Below, in pieces: positions 26,595 to 34,156 of a stretch of 64,000 nucleotides of DNA (position 1 is its first letter; each line of letters opens with the position of its first letter). The notes under the pieces were generated by a model. That model was not told the DNA's origin, did no database searches, and saw only the letters and a program-made list of their open reading frames with translations. This DNA comes from Labilithrix sp. (GTDB lineage: Bacteria; Myxococcota_A; Polyangia; Polyangiales; Polyangiaceae). Made by a program: the position numbers and the translations under genes. The stretch is from positions 33,248 to 97,247 of the forward strand of contig JAHBWD010000031.1 of NCBI GenBank assembly GCA_019637175.1, in the 5' to 3' direction.

Positions 26595-27827
26595 ATGAGC
26601 TGGATCGACGACAAGGCCACGGCCGAGCTCGCCCGCGTCCGCGAGGCGCGCGAAAAGCAGGTCTACCCCTACTTCCGCGAGTTCGAGTCGGGCGGCCTCC
26701 ACACGACGATCGCCGGGCAGCCGCTCGTCAACTTCAGCTCCAACGACTACCTCGGCCTCACGAATCACCCGAAGGTGAAGGAGGCCGCGAAGAAGGCGGT
26801 CGAGAAGTACGCGTGCGGCCTCTCGAGCTCGCGCGCGCAAGCGACGACCACCGAGCACGTCGAGCTCGAGAAGCGCCTCGCGAAGTGGTTCGGCTACGAG
26901 GCGTGCCTGATGTTCACGACGGGCTACCAGGCGATGCTGGGCACGCTCGTCTCGCTCGCCGACAAAGACACGACGGTCATCCTCGACAGCTACAGCCACG
27001 CCTGCATCCTCGACGGGACGTTCCTCGCCGCCGGCATCCCCGGCCGCGCGCCCGAGGTGCGGTTCTTCAACCACAACTCGGCCAAGAGCCTCGAGCGGAT
27101 CCTGAAGTCGCGCGAGCGCAAGAACGCGCTCGTGTGCGTCGAGGGCGTCTACTCGCTCGACGGCGACAAAGCGCACCTGAAGGAGTTCGTCGAGATCTGC
27201 GATCGTTACGAGGCGGTGCTCGTCGTCGACGACGCGCACGGCACCGGCACGCTCGGCGAGCGCGGCACCGGCATCCTCGAAGAGACGGGCCTGCGCGACA
27301 AAGCGCCCGTGCTCGTCTCGACGTTCTCCAAGACGTTCGGCGGTATCGGCGGCCTCGTGCTCGCGAGCGCCGACGTCGTCGATCTCATCAAGAACAACGC
27401 GCGGAGCTTCCTCTTCAGCGCTTCGCTCCCCGTCCCCGTCGTCGCCGCCGCGTCGACGATCCTCGACATGCTCGAGGCCGACGGACCGGCGATGGTCCGC
27501 GAGCTTCACCAGAAGGCGGATTACTTCCGGGGCAAGCTCACCGAGGCGGGCTTCGAGCTCGGCGCGAGCAACACGCACATCATGCCGGTCATGTGCCGCG
27601 AGGAGCGCAAGACGCTCTTCATGCACATCGCGCTGCTCGAGTGCGGCGTGCTCATGGTGCCGATCATCTACCCCGCGGTGAAGCACGGCGAGGAGCGCCT
27701 GCGCGTCAACATCACGCGCGGCCACACGCAGGAAGACATGGACAAGGCGCTCGAGCTGCTCAAGACCTACGGCGAGGCGTTCTTCGTCCTCTCGGGCGAA
27801 GACATCGGGCCGATGGTCGCTCCCTGA
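26595..27827 (+). CDS. PLP-dependent alpha-oxoamine synthase (serine palmitoyltransferase/AONS type)
   Basis: Condenses an amino acid with an acyl thioester, releasing CO2 to give an alpha-amino ketone. In this 410-residue fold type I enzyme the PLP lysine is K246 in STFSKTFGGIGG, D213 and H215 lie in VVDDAHGTGTLG, and H135 (SYSHACILDG) stacks on the cofactor. The TFSKTFGGIGG form is closer to serine palmitoyltransferases than to BioF (TLGKALGG). The ATG at 26595 begins the conserved region; the open frame further upstream overlaps the lipoprotein gene. Its position after KS and KS-beta suggests it off-loads the finished acyl chain from an ACP. The amino acid substrate is not predictable here. 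Confidence 0.9.
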   Translation: MSWIDDKATAELARVREAREKQVYPYFREFESGGLHTTIAGQPLVNFSSNDYLGLTNHPKVKEAAKKAVEKYACGLSSSRAQATTTEHVELEKRLAKWFGYEACLMFTTGYQAMLGTLVSLADKDTTVILDSYSHACILDGTFLAAGIPGRAPEVRFFNHNSAKSLERILKSRERKNALVCVEGVYSLDGDKAHLKEFVEICDRYEAVLVVDDAHGTGTLGERGTGILEETGLRDKAPVLVSTFSKTFGGIGGLVLASADVVDLIKNNARSFLFSASLPVPVVAAASTILDMLEADGPAMVRELHQKADYFRGKLTEAGFELGASNTHIMPVMCREERKTLFMHIALLECGVLMVPIIYPAVKHGEERLRVNITRGHTQEDMDKALELLKTYGEAFFVLSGEDIGPMVAP

Positions 27828-27848
27828 CTGCGACGCGCGCTGAGCGAC

Positions 27849-28112
27849 CTACGCCGACGCGGACTGATCCGCCGCCTTGAGCTTGACGAGCGCCTTCGCG
27901 ACGTCTTCGACGGTCGAGATGTCGGTCAGCACGTCGTTGGGGATCGTCACGTGAAAACGATCTTCGATGTCGGCGACGAGCTCCATGACGCCGAGGCTGT
28001 CGAGACCGAGGTCGTTCTGGATGTGGTCGTTCGGCCGGATCGTACGGTCGCCGTCGACGTGCTTCTTGAGGATCTCGGTCGTGACCTGGAGCGTCTCGTC
28101 GTACGTCGTCAT
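27849..28112 (-). CDS. acyl carrier protein (cluster ACP 3)
   Basis: An 87-residue carrier with attachment Ser39 in LGLDSLGVMELV and a typical acidic helix II. It is transcribed left, 13 bp after thiE, and its stop lies 21 bp from the convergent oxoamine synthase. The start at 28112 begins the conserved helix; an ATG at 28139 would overlap thiE and add nine residues. Bacterial serine palmitoyltransferases often have a dedicated ACP next to them, so this is a good candidate for the acyl donor of that enzyme, even though it is on the opposite strand. Confidence 0.9.
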   Translation of the reverse strand: MTTYDETLQVTTEILKKHVDGDRTIRPNDHIQNDLGLDSLGVMELVADIEDRFHVTIPNDVLTDISTVEDVAKALVKLKAADQSASA

Positions 28113-28125
28113 CGCGTCGCCGAAG

Positions 28126-28758
28126 CTAGCACTCGTCATCGCGTCCCGCCACCGTCCACGGCGCCGCGAGCTCGCGCGCGACGCGCGCAGGATCTTTCGC
28201 ATCGAGAAGTGCGCGGATCACGGCCACTCCGTCGGCGCCCGCACGGACACATTCACGCACTCGGTCGGGCGCGATCCCTCCCAGCGCATGGATGCGTACG
28301 CCGGAGCCCGCCGAAACTTCCCTCGCCGACGCGATCGCGCTCACGCCGCGCGGCGGCCCCTTGCCCGGGGACGCGAAGATCGGGCTGACGAGCACGGCGC
28401 TGACGCCTGCGGCGGCGGCGCGGCGGACGTCGTCGTCGTCGTGCGTCGAGGCCGTCACGAGCGCGGCTTCGCCGAGCGCCCTTCGCGCCTCCGTCACCGA
28501 CAAGGCGCCGCTCGGGAAGTGAACGCCGTCGGCGCCGACCGCTTCGGCGATCGCGATCGAGCCGTTGACGACGAGCGCGGCGCCGACCTCGCGCGTGGCC
28601 GCGCGGAGCGCGCGGGCCGCGTCGAGCGAAACACCGGACTTGTCGCGGAGCTGCACGCCGAGCAGGCCGCCGATCGCGGCGCCGGCGGCGGCGACCACGT
28701 CCACCGTCGTCGCGAGCGACACGCGCGGATCGGTGATCAAGAAGACGACGGGCGTCAC
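28126..28758 (-). CDS. thiE: thiamine-phosphate synthase
   Basis: Joins the thiazole phosphate and HMP-pyrophosphate to make thiamine phosphate. The 210-residue TIM barrel has FLITDPR at the start, VQLRDKSG (diphosphate/Mg region), VNGSIAIAEAVGADGVHF, ASTHDDDD, VLVSPIFASPGKG and IHALGGIAP, all expected motifs in order. The GTG at 28758 overlaps the stop of the preceding TPR gene (GTGA), so translation is coupled. No TPP riboswitch is visible before this operon. Confidence 0.93.
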   Translation of the reverse strand: MTPVVFLITDPRVSLATTVDVVAAAGAAIGGLLGVQLRDKSGVSLDAARALRAATREVGAALVVNGSIAIAEAVGADGVHFPSGALSVTEARRALGEAALVTASTHDDDDVRRAAAAGVSAVLVSPIFASPGKGPPRGVSAIASAREVSAGSGVRIHALGGIAPDRVRECVRAGADGVAVIRALLDAKDPARVARELAAPWTVAGRDDEC

Positions 28759-29033
28759 TTCCCGGCGTCGTCGGGCGCAGCGGGCGCCGTGCCGTCGAGC
28801 TCGGCCTTCGCCGCGGGGACGTGGCGGTTCGACGGATACCGCTCGACCAGGAAGCGGAGCGTCTGCTGCGCCGCGGGCTCGTTGCCCTTCGCGCGGAAGT
28901 CTTGCGCGAGCGCGTAGAGCGCGTCGCCCGCCGTGTCTTCGCGCCGGAGGCTCGGATCGGGATCGCGCTTGCACTGGAGCGGCGCGCCCCCGAGCGCGGC
29001 GACGAGCGCCCCCGCCGTGAGGTAGCGGATCAT
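28755..29033 (-). CDS. small exported TPR-like protein in the thi operon
   Basis: A 92-residue protein with an N-terminal hydrophobic leader ending near APLQC, which is a poor lipobox, so export may be by signal peptidase I or as an atypical lipoprotein. The rest contains one tetratricopeptide-like unit (GDALYALAQDFRAKGNEPAAQQTL then FLVERYPSNRHVPAAKAEL), like the YfiO/BamD or YbgF repeat. It overlaps thiG by ATGA and thiE by GTGA. A thiamine role is not evident; it may simply be embedded in the operon. Confidence 0.72.
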   Translation of the reverse strand: MIRYLTAGALVAALGGAPLQCKRDPDPSLRREDTAGDALYALAQDFRAKGNEPAAQQTLRFLVERYPSNRHVPAAKAELDGTAPAAPDDAGK

Positions 29034-29803
29034 TCGATGAGCCCCGCCGTCGGGCTCGAGGCGTTCGCGTAGCGCGCGCGCGGCATGCGCCCCGCGAGCC
29101 GCGCCTTCCGGCCCGCGACGACCGCGTCGCGCATCGCCTCCGCCATCATCACGGGATCCTTCGCGTGCGCGATCGCCGTGTTCATGAGGACGCCGTCGCA
29201 CCCGAGCTCCATCGCGATCGCCGCGTCGCTCGCGGTGCCGACGCCCGCGTCGACGATCACCGGCACCTTCGCGTGCTCGAGGATGATCGAGAGGTTGTGC
29301 GGGTTGCGGATGCCGAGCCCGCTGCCGATCGGCGCCGCGAGCGGCATCACCGCCGCGCAGCCGATCTCCTCGAGCTTGCGGCACACGATCGGGTCGTCGA
29401 TGCAGTATGGGAGGACGACGAAGCCCTCCTTCACGAGGATCTTCGCCGCTTCGAGCGTCTGCTCGTTGTCGGGGTAGAGCGTCTTCGGATCGCCGATGAC
29501 CTCGAGCTTCACGAGATCGGCGATCCCGAGCTCGCGCGCGAGGCGGAGCGTGCGCACCGCCTCGTCGGCCGTGTAGCAGCCGGCGGTGTTGGGCAGGAGC
29601 GTCCACTTCTTGCGGCCGAGGAGGCCCATCAGCGATCCCGCGGAGCGATCGGCGAGATCGACGCGGCGGAGCGCGACGGTCACGATCTCGGCGCCGGAGG
29701 CGTCGATGGCGCGCTCGGTCTCGTCGGCGTCTTTGTACTTGCCGGTGCCCACGATGAGGCGGCTCGAGAAGCTGCGCCCCGCGATGACGAGGTTGTCGGC
29801 CAT
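29030..29803 (-). CDS. thiG: thiazole synthase
   Basis: Forms the thiamine thiazole from deoxyxylulose phosphate, dehydroglycine and ThiS-thiocarboxylate. The 257-residue barrel has SRLIVGTGKY near the start, the Schiff-base Lys99 in DLVKLEVIGDP, LPNTAGCYTADEAVR, and the phosphate-binding VDAGVGTASDAA. The full family length is present. It lies 9 bp after the acyltransferase stop. The sulfur carrier ThiS and the ThiF/ThiH/ThiO partners are not encoded in the window and must be elsewhere. Confidence 0.95.
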   Translation of the reverse strand: MADNLVIAGRSFSSRLIVGTGKYKDADETERAIDASGAEIVTVALRRVDLADRSAGSLMGLLGRKKWTLLPNTAGCYTADEAVRTLRLARELGIADLVKLEVIGDPKTLYPDNEQTLEAAKILVKEGFVVLPYCIDDPIVCRKLEEIGCAAVMPLAAPIGSGLGIRNPHNLSIILEHAKVPVIVDAGVGTASDAAIAMELGCDGVLMNTAIAHAKDPVMMAEAMRDAVVAGRKARLAGRMPRARYANASSPTAGLIE

Positions 29804-29812
29804 GGGGCGCCC

Positions 29813-30670
29813 TTATACCGCCGCTCGACGCGATCGATCTCGCATTTGTCGAGCGGCGTCGAGCGCGGCGCGCGGGAGGCGCCAGCGGCGGTGCAGCCAG
29901 AGCCACGAAGACGGCGCGGCGAGCACGAAGCGCGAGAGCGCGAGCGTCGCCGCGCGCGTGGCGGCCTCCGTGTCGCGGCCCGGCGCGATCTCCTCGACGA
30001 GGTGCACGGTGATCGCCGCGCCCTCGCGGCGCGCGCCGACGACGATCAGCGGCGCGCCGCTCGCGCGCGCGAGCGCGGCGGGCGCGCGATCGGCGAGCGC
30101 AGGCGCGCCGAGGAACGGCACGCGGAGCCCGTGGCGCTCGAGATCGGGGACCTGATCGATCGGCATCGCGACGACGTCGCCGCGCGCGAGCGCCCGCCGC
30201 GCGGCGCGGAGCGCGCCCTCCGGCGCGACGAGATCGAGGCGGCACGCCTCGCGTAGACGCATGCAGAATGCATGAAAAGCGCCGACCGACAGCGGCTTGA
30301 CGACGACGGCGAGCCGGCGCCCGTGGCCCTCGAGGAAGCGCGCCGCGCCGTAGGCGACGAGCTCCCAGTTCGCCGTGTGCGACGCGGCGATCACCACCCT
30401 GCCCTTCGCGAGCGCGGCCTTCAGCGCGTCGTCGAGCACGACGCGCGCGTCGAGGACGCGGTCACGCGCCGCCGGCGTCGCGCCGGCGAGCCAGAAGAGC
30501 TCGAGCGCGCTCGCGCCGAGCGCCGCGTACATCGCGCGCGCTTCGCGGGGCGGCCCGTCGATCCCTGCGCGCCCCATCGCTTCTTCGACGGCCCCGCGCC
30601 GGACGCGCAAGACCGAGCCCGCGAGCCAGCCGAGCGCGGAGCCCGGCGCGCGGAGCCACGCCCACGGCAC
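29813..30670 (-). CDS. lipid A biosynthesis (LpxL/HtrB-type) acyltransferase
   Basis: An inner-membrane, acyl-ACP-dependent acyltransferase fold. The catalytic HX4E is ASHTANWELVAY, and the C-terminal WLWLHRRWR is typical of LpxL/HtrB proteins (285 residues here). The annotated GTG at 30670 omits a hydrophobic stretch, LILAFALRLVAAIVARV, that continues upstream in frame to a CTG at 30718. That CTG overlaps the preceding gene's TGA as CTGA, so a CTG start is possible and would restore the family's N-terminal membrane segment. The acyl acceptor is not known; lipid A or a cluster lipid are options. Confidence 0.86.
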   Translation of the reverse strand: MPWAWLRAPGSALGWLAGSVLRVRRGAVEEAMGRAGIDGPPREARAMYAALGASALELFWLAGATPAARDRVLDARVVLDDALKAALAKGRVVIAASHTANWELVAYGAARFLEGHGRRLAVVVKPLSVGAFHAFCMRLREACRLDLVAPEGALRAARRALARGDVVAMPIDQVPDLERHGLRVPFLGAPALADRAPAALARASGAPLIVVGARREGAAITVHLVEEIAPGRDTEAATRAATLALSRFVLAAPSSWLWLHRRWRLPRAALDAARQMRDRSRRAAV

Positions 30671-30714
30671 GCGCGCGACGATCGCAGCGACGAGCCGCAG
30701 CGCGAACGCGAGGA

Positions 30715-30993
30715 TCAGAGGAACCCGGCGGGGCGCCGCGCGGTCTGCCCGCTCGCGCCTTCCATCGCGACCGCGAAGACGTCGGAGATCGCGAGCGCGA
30801 TCGACTGCTTCGAGCTCTTCGCGTAGACGAGCTCGCCGTCGAAGCGCACGCTCTCGATCTTCTGGAACGAGAGGCTCGCGCCGTCGTGCGCGACGTGGAA
30901 AGTGACGTTCGCGCCGTCGGGGAGGCCGTGACCCTCCTTGTCCGTCTTCGCCCCTGCGTTCTTGAGGATGGCTTCGATCTGCTCGCGCGTCAT
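30715..30993 (-). CDS. small hypothetical protein
   Basis: A 92-residue soluble protein, first gene of the leftward acyltransferase-thiG-thiE-ACP operon. GGAAGG precedes the ATG at 30993 at good spacing. The first 15 residues (MTREQIEAILKNAGA) look like a helix, and the middle is beta-rich (NVTFHVAHDGASLSFQKIESVRFDGELVYAKSS). No family is recognised and no catalytic motif is seen. Its stop forms a CTGA overlap with the possible start of the acyltransferase. Confidence 0.7.
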   Translation of the reverse strand: MTREQIEAILKNAGAKTDKEGHGLPDGANVTFHVAHDGASLSFQKIESVRFDGELVYAKSSKQSIALAISDVFAVAMEGASGQTARRPAGFL

Positions 30994-31097
30994 CGGGTAC
31001 GTCCTTCCGGGCCTGCCGGCCTCGCCGTCGGCCCGACCGGTTTTTAGCGTGCGCCGCGCCCCAGCGGAAGGGTGTTTTGCGGTAGCGTCAGTGCGGA

Positions 31098-31988
31098 ATG
31101 GCGCCCACGAAGGAAGACCGCTCGGGGGCGCCCCACGAGACCGTCCTTCCGGAGCCGGCTCCCGACTCGAGCAAGACGCTGAGCCTCCAGCCGAGCGGCG
31201 GCGTCAAGGTCGGCGAAGACGACATCGTCGTCCTCCACGAGGTGAAGAAGTCGTTCGGCGAGCAGGAGGTGCTGAAGGGGATCTCCATCGTCGCGCACCG
31301 CAAGGAGACGACGGTGATCATCGGCGGATCGGGCGCGGGCAAGACGACGTTGCTGCGCCTGATCGTCGCCCTCGATCGCCCGACCTCGGGGCAAATCCTG
31401 GTCGAGGGTGAAGACATCTCGCGGCTCGGCGAGCGCGATCTGAACCGCGTTCGCAAGAAGTTCGGGATGGTCTACCAGTACGCCGCGCTCCTCGACTCGA
31501 TCACCGTCCTCGAGAACGTCGCGTTTCCGCTCGTCGAGCACACGAAGCTCTCGAAGAAGGAGATCCGCGAGCGCGTGATGGACAAGCTCGAGATCCTCGG
31601 CCTCGATCCCAAGGTCGTCTCGTCGAAGTTCCCTTCCGAGCTGTCGGGCGGCATGCGCAAGCGCGTGGGCCTCGCGCGCGCGCTGATGCTCGAGCCGCCG
31701 ATCCTCGTCTACGACGAGCCGACGAGCGGGCTCGATCCGCTGACGAGCCGCATGGTCGACGATCTGATCGAAGAGATGCGCGAGCGCTTCGGCGTCACGA
31801 GCCTCGTCATCTCGCACGACATCGCGAGCTGCTTCCGCATCGCACATCAGGCCGTGCTCCTCATCAACGGGCGGGTCGAGGCGTGCGGCACGCCGGACGC
31901 GCTCCTCAGCAGCGACAGCCAGATCGCGCGGGATTTCGTGCGACAGAGCGGCGTCGACGTGGCGTCACTCACCCGCGTCTCGCGCTGA
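31098..31988 (+). CDS. ABC transporter ATPase, MlaF/Ttg2A-like (orphan)
   Basis: A 296-residue ATPase with Walker A GGSGAGKTT (76-84), signature LSGGMRKRVGLARAL, Walker B ILVYDEPTSGLDP and H-loop ISHDIA. The YQYAALLDSITVLENVAFPL and SGGMRKR forms match the Mkl/MlaF class that powers lipid transport between the membranes with MlaE and MlaD. Neither partner is encoded nearby, so it probably joins a complex encoded elsewhere. About 40 residues precede the ABC domain, an unusual acidic/proline-rich extension. It is divergent from the small hypothetical gene. Confidence 0.86.
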   Translation: MAPTKEDRSGAPHETVLPEPAPDSSKTLSLQPSGGVKVGEDDIVVLHEVKKSFGEQEVLKGISIVAHRKETTVIIGGSGAGKTTLLRLIVALDRPTSGQILVEGEDISRLGERDLNRVRKKFGMVYQYAALLDSITVLENVAFPLVEHTKLSKKEIRERVMDKLEILGLDPKVVSSKFPSELSGGMRKRVGLARALMLEPPILVYDEPTSGLDPLTSRMVDDLIEEMRERFGVTSLVISHDIASCFRIAHQAVLLINGRVEACGTPDALLSSDSQIARDFVRQSGVDVASLTRVSR

Positions 31989-32071
31989 CCACGCGCCGGG
32001 CGAGCCGCGAGCCGCCCCCCCAGCGAAGAGACGGCGTGCGCGGCGCCGATTGCGCGTTATGCTTTGAGAAC

Positions 32072-32866
32072 ATGGGCCCGTTCCACCCGCACGCCCCGCC
32101 GCCGATGTCGCGGCACCCGGGCAAGGTCGGAACCGACGGGAGGGCCGTCGCCGCGCTCGTGCTCGGCCTGTCGAGCATCACGTGCCTGGGCTTCTTCGGC
32201 GGCATCCCGGCGATCGTCCTCGGCGCGATGGCGCGTCGCGAGATCGATCGCTCGCAGGGCGCGCTGACCGGATCGGGCATGGCCGCGGGCGGCATCGTCT
32301 CGGGCCTGTTCGGAACCGGCGTGAGCCTCGTCGTGCTGCTCGCGGTCCTCGCGGGCGCGGTCGGCGGGGCGCAGCCTCCCGAGCCGCGCACCGAGTCGCC
32401 GGTGAAGGTGCCGGTCGCGGCGGCGGGTACGCGATCGTACGGGCCGCTCGACGTCGTCGATCTCGACGGCAAGCTCACCCTCAAGGCGCAGCTCGTCGAG
32501 CTCTCGCGCACGGCGACCGGCCGGGACCGAACGGTGATCCTCCAGACGTACGTGCGCACGAGCCGCGAGTGCGCCGAGGTCGCGGCGTCCCTGCCCGATC
32601 CGCGGATGCAGAAGGCGCTCGCGAACGTGACCCTCATCCGCGTCGACATCGACTCGTTCGAGGCGGAGCTGCGCGCGATGCGCGTCGACACCGAGGCGGT
32701 CCCCTACTTCTACAAGCTCGACGGCAACGCGCGCCCCACCGACGCGATCAGCGCCGACGAGTGGGAAGCGAACGTGCCCGAGAACATGGCGCCCGTCCTC
32801 GGCGAGTTCGTCAAAGGCTCGCTCGGCGCGCGCCGCGCGCCCTCGCCGCTCGGCACCGCGCTCTGA
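32072..32866 (+). CDS. DUF4190 membrane protein with thioredoxin-like C-terminal domain
   Basis: A 264-residue protein. Residues about 25-100 contain two hydrophobic hairpins (AALVLGLSSITCLGFFGGIPAI and VSLVVLLAVLAGAVGG) with ARREIDRS between them, the DUF4190 pattern. The C-terminal 150 residues read like a thioredoxin-fold domain (RTVILQTYVRTSRECAEV, NVTLIRVDID, TEAVPYFYKLDGNARPTDAIS), but the CxxC active site is absent, so redox activity is unlikely. The ATG at 32072 is chosen because it starts the His/Pro-rich N-tail before the first membrane segment. It is convergent with the HTTM gene. Confidence 0.74.
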   Translation: MGPFHPHAPPPMSRHPGKVGTDGRAVAALVLGLSSITCLGFFGGIPAIVLGAMARREIDRSQGALTGSGMAAGGIVSGLFGTGVSLVVLLAVLAGAVGGAQPPEPRTESPVKVPVAAAGTRSYGPLDVVDLDGKLTLKAQLVELSRTATGRDRTVILQTYVRTSRECAEVAASLPDPRMQKALANVTLIRVDIDSFEAELRAMRVDTEAVPYFYKLDGNARPTDAISADEWEANVPENMAPVLGEFVKGSLGARRAPSPLGTAL

Positions 32867-32873
32867 TCGCGTC

Positions 32874-33728
32874 TCAGCGCCCCGTCAGTCGCCGCACGAT
32901 CGGCAGGCGCTCCACGGGAAAGAACGCCGCGAAGGCGACCCCGGCGAGCGGATAGAAGAAGCCGATCGCCATCGTCGCGAGGACGCCGGCGTGGAAGCTC
33001 CACGCGAGCGCCGCCCACACGCGGCCCGCGCGCGCGGAGACGAGCGCGAGCGGCGCGCCGAGCTCGACCAAGAGCGCGAAGATCGCGAGCACTCGGAGCA
33101 GCCCGCGCTGCGACGCGAGCCACGCGGCGAGCGGCGAATGAAGGCTCCCGAGCTCGATCTTCCGGAGCGCGTCGAACGCGACCCACCGGCCGAGCGCCTC
33201 GCCCGAGATCCACGCGGCGCCGCCGCTCCGGAGCTTCGCGACGCCCGCGACCAGGTACGTGAGCACGGTCACGATCGCGATCGTGCGGAGCACCCAGCCC
33301 GCCTCTCGCTCGGCGTCTTCGCCGGTCGATCGCGACGAGGCGATCGCGCCGATCGCGAGGATGCCGACGTGCAGCACGACGAGGTTCTCCGAGTGCAGGA
33401 TCTTGCCCCACGAGCTGCGGTAGGTCGTGACCCAGAGCAGCGCGACGAAGAACGCGGGCGCGCTCGCGCGCAGGCGCACCCCGCGCACGAAGGCGGCGCC
33501 GAATGCGACGGCGAGCGCCGCGATCGTCCACGTCGACCACGCCGGCAGCGGCGCGCTCAGGATCCTCGCGATGCCCACGGGCGACAGCTCCGAAGGGGCG
33601 TGTCGCGACAGATCGGCGAAGTAGCGGAAGCGCACGACGAGATACACGAGCGCGAACGCGCCCACGAGGATCCGCACCGCGTCGAGCCGCGCGACGGGCA
33701 CGCGAGGGCGAAGCCAGCCGTCGATCAT
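32874..33728 (-). CDS. HTTM (vitamin K-dependent gamma-carboxylase-like) membrane protein
   Basis: A 284-residue multispanning protein with about six hydrophobic segments. The YRSSWGKILHSENLVVLHVGILAIGAI region and the later SFHAGVLATMAIGFFYPL region are typical of bacterial HTTM proteins, whose substrates are mostly unknown. The ATG at 33728 overlaps the preceding stop (ATGA), so it is coupled to the 143-aa protein; an ATG at 33743 in the same frame is a weaker option. It is the last gene of a three-gene operon with a deacetylase. Confidence 0.82.
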   Translation of the reverse strand: MIDGWLRPRVPVARLDAVRILVGAFALVYLVVRFRYFADLSRHAPSELSPVGIARILSAPLPAWSTWTIAALAVAFGAAFVRGVRLRASAPAFFVALLWVTTYRSSWGKILHSENLVVLHVGILAIGAIASSRSTGEDAEREAGWVLRTIAIVTVLTYLVAGVAKLRSGGAAWISGEALGRWVAFDALRKIELGSLHSPLAAWLASQRGLLRVLAIFALLVELGAPLALVSARAGRVWAALAWSFHAGVLATMAIGFFYPLAGVAFAAFFPVERLPIVRRLTGR

Positions 33729-34156
33729 CGCGAGACCTCGCATCGCGCGTGAACCTGGCGCTCGCGCGGCTCGCGGCCCGACGTGAAGTAGGCTTGGACG
33801 TCGAACGTGCTCGTCACCACCTCGATCGCGCGGGGGCGCCGCGGCGAGCCGTCGGCGATGCGTCGTGCGATCCGCGCGCAGAGGGCGGCGGCCTCTCCCC
33901 GCGCGACGGCGCCTTCGACGATTCCCTTCGCCACCATCGGCTCGGGCGTGCCGATCGACTCCGTCGGCGCCGGCGCCCGCGTGCCGTCGTCGTGCTCGAC
34001 GACGACGTGGCTCAGCGCGACGACGTCGCCGAGATCGCCGCGGGAGAACATGGGGTAGCTCGAGATCGGGAAGTCGTCCCAGCCCCGCTCGCGCGCGATC
34101 GGGCTCACGACGACCAGCGCGCACGCGCCCGTCACCACCCACGCGACGCGCTTCAT
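33725..34156 (-). CDS. hypothetical protein co-encoded with HTTM
   Basis: A 143-residue protein with one N-terminal hydrophobic segment (VAWVVTGACALVVVSPIA), probably a signal anchor, and a periplasmic body beginning WDDFPISSYPMFSRGD. I do not recognise a named family, but the FPISSYPMFS stretch occurs in proteins seen next to HTTM genes, to my recollection. It overlaps both neighbours by 4 bp (ATGA each), so stoichiometric coupled translation is expected and it may form a complex with the HTTM protein. Confidence 0.72.
   Translation of the reverse strand: MKRVAWVVTGACALVVVSPIARERGWDDFPISSYPMFSRGDLGDVVALSHVVVEHDDGTRAPAPTESIGTPEPMVAKGIVEGAVARGEAAALCARIARRIADGSPRRPRAIEVVTSTFDVQAYFTSGREPRERQVHARCEVSR

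Noticed and set aside
28112..28202. Longer N-terminus for ACP 3
   Set aside because: It would overlap thiE by up to 77 bases and add an Arg/Ser-rich head atypical for ACPs.
30994..31097. TPP riboswitch before the operon containing thiG and thiE
   Set aside because: The region before the first gene has no THI-box-like sequence that I can see, and thiG is the third gene.
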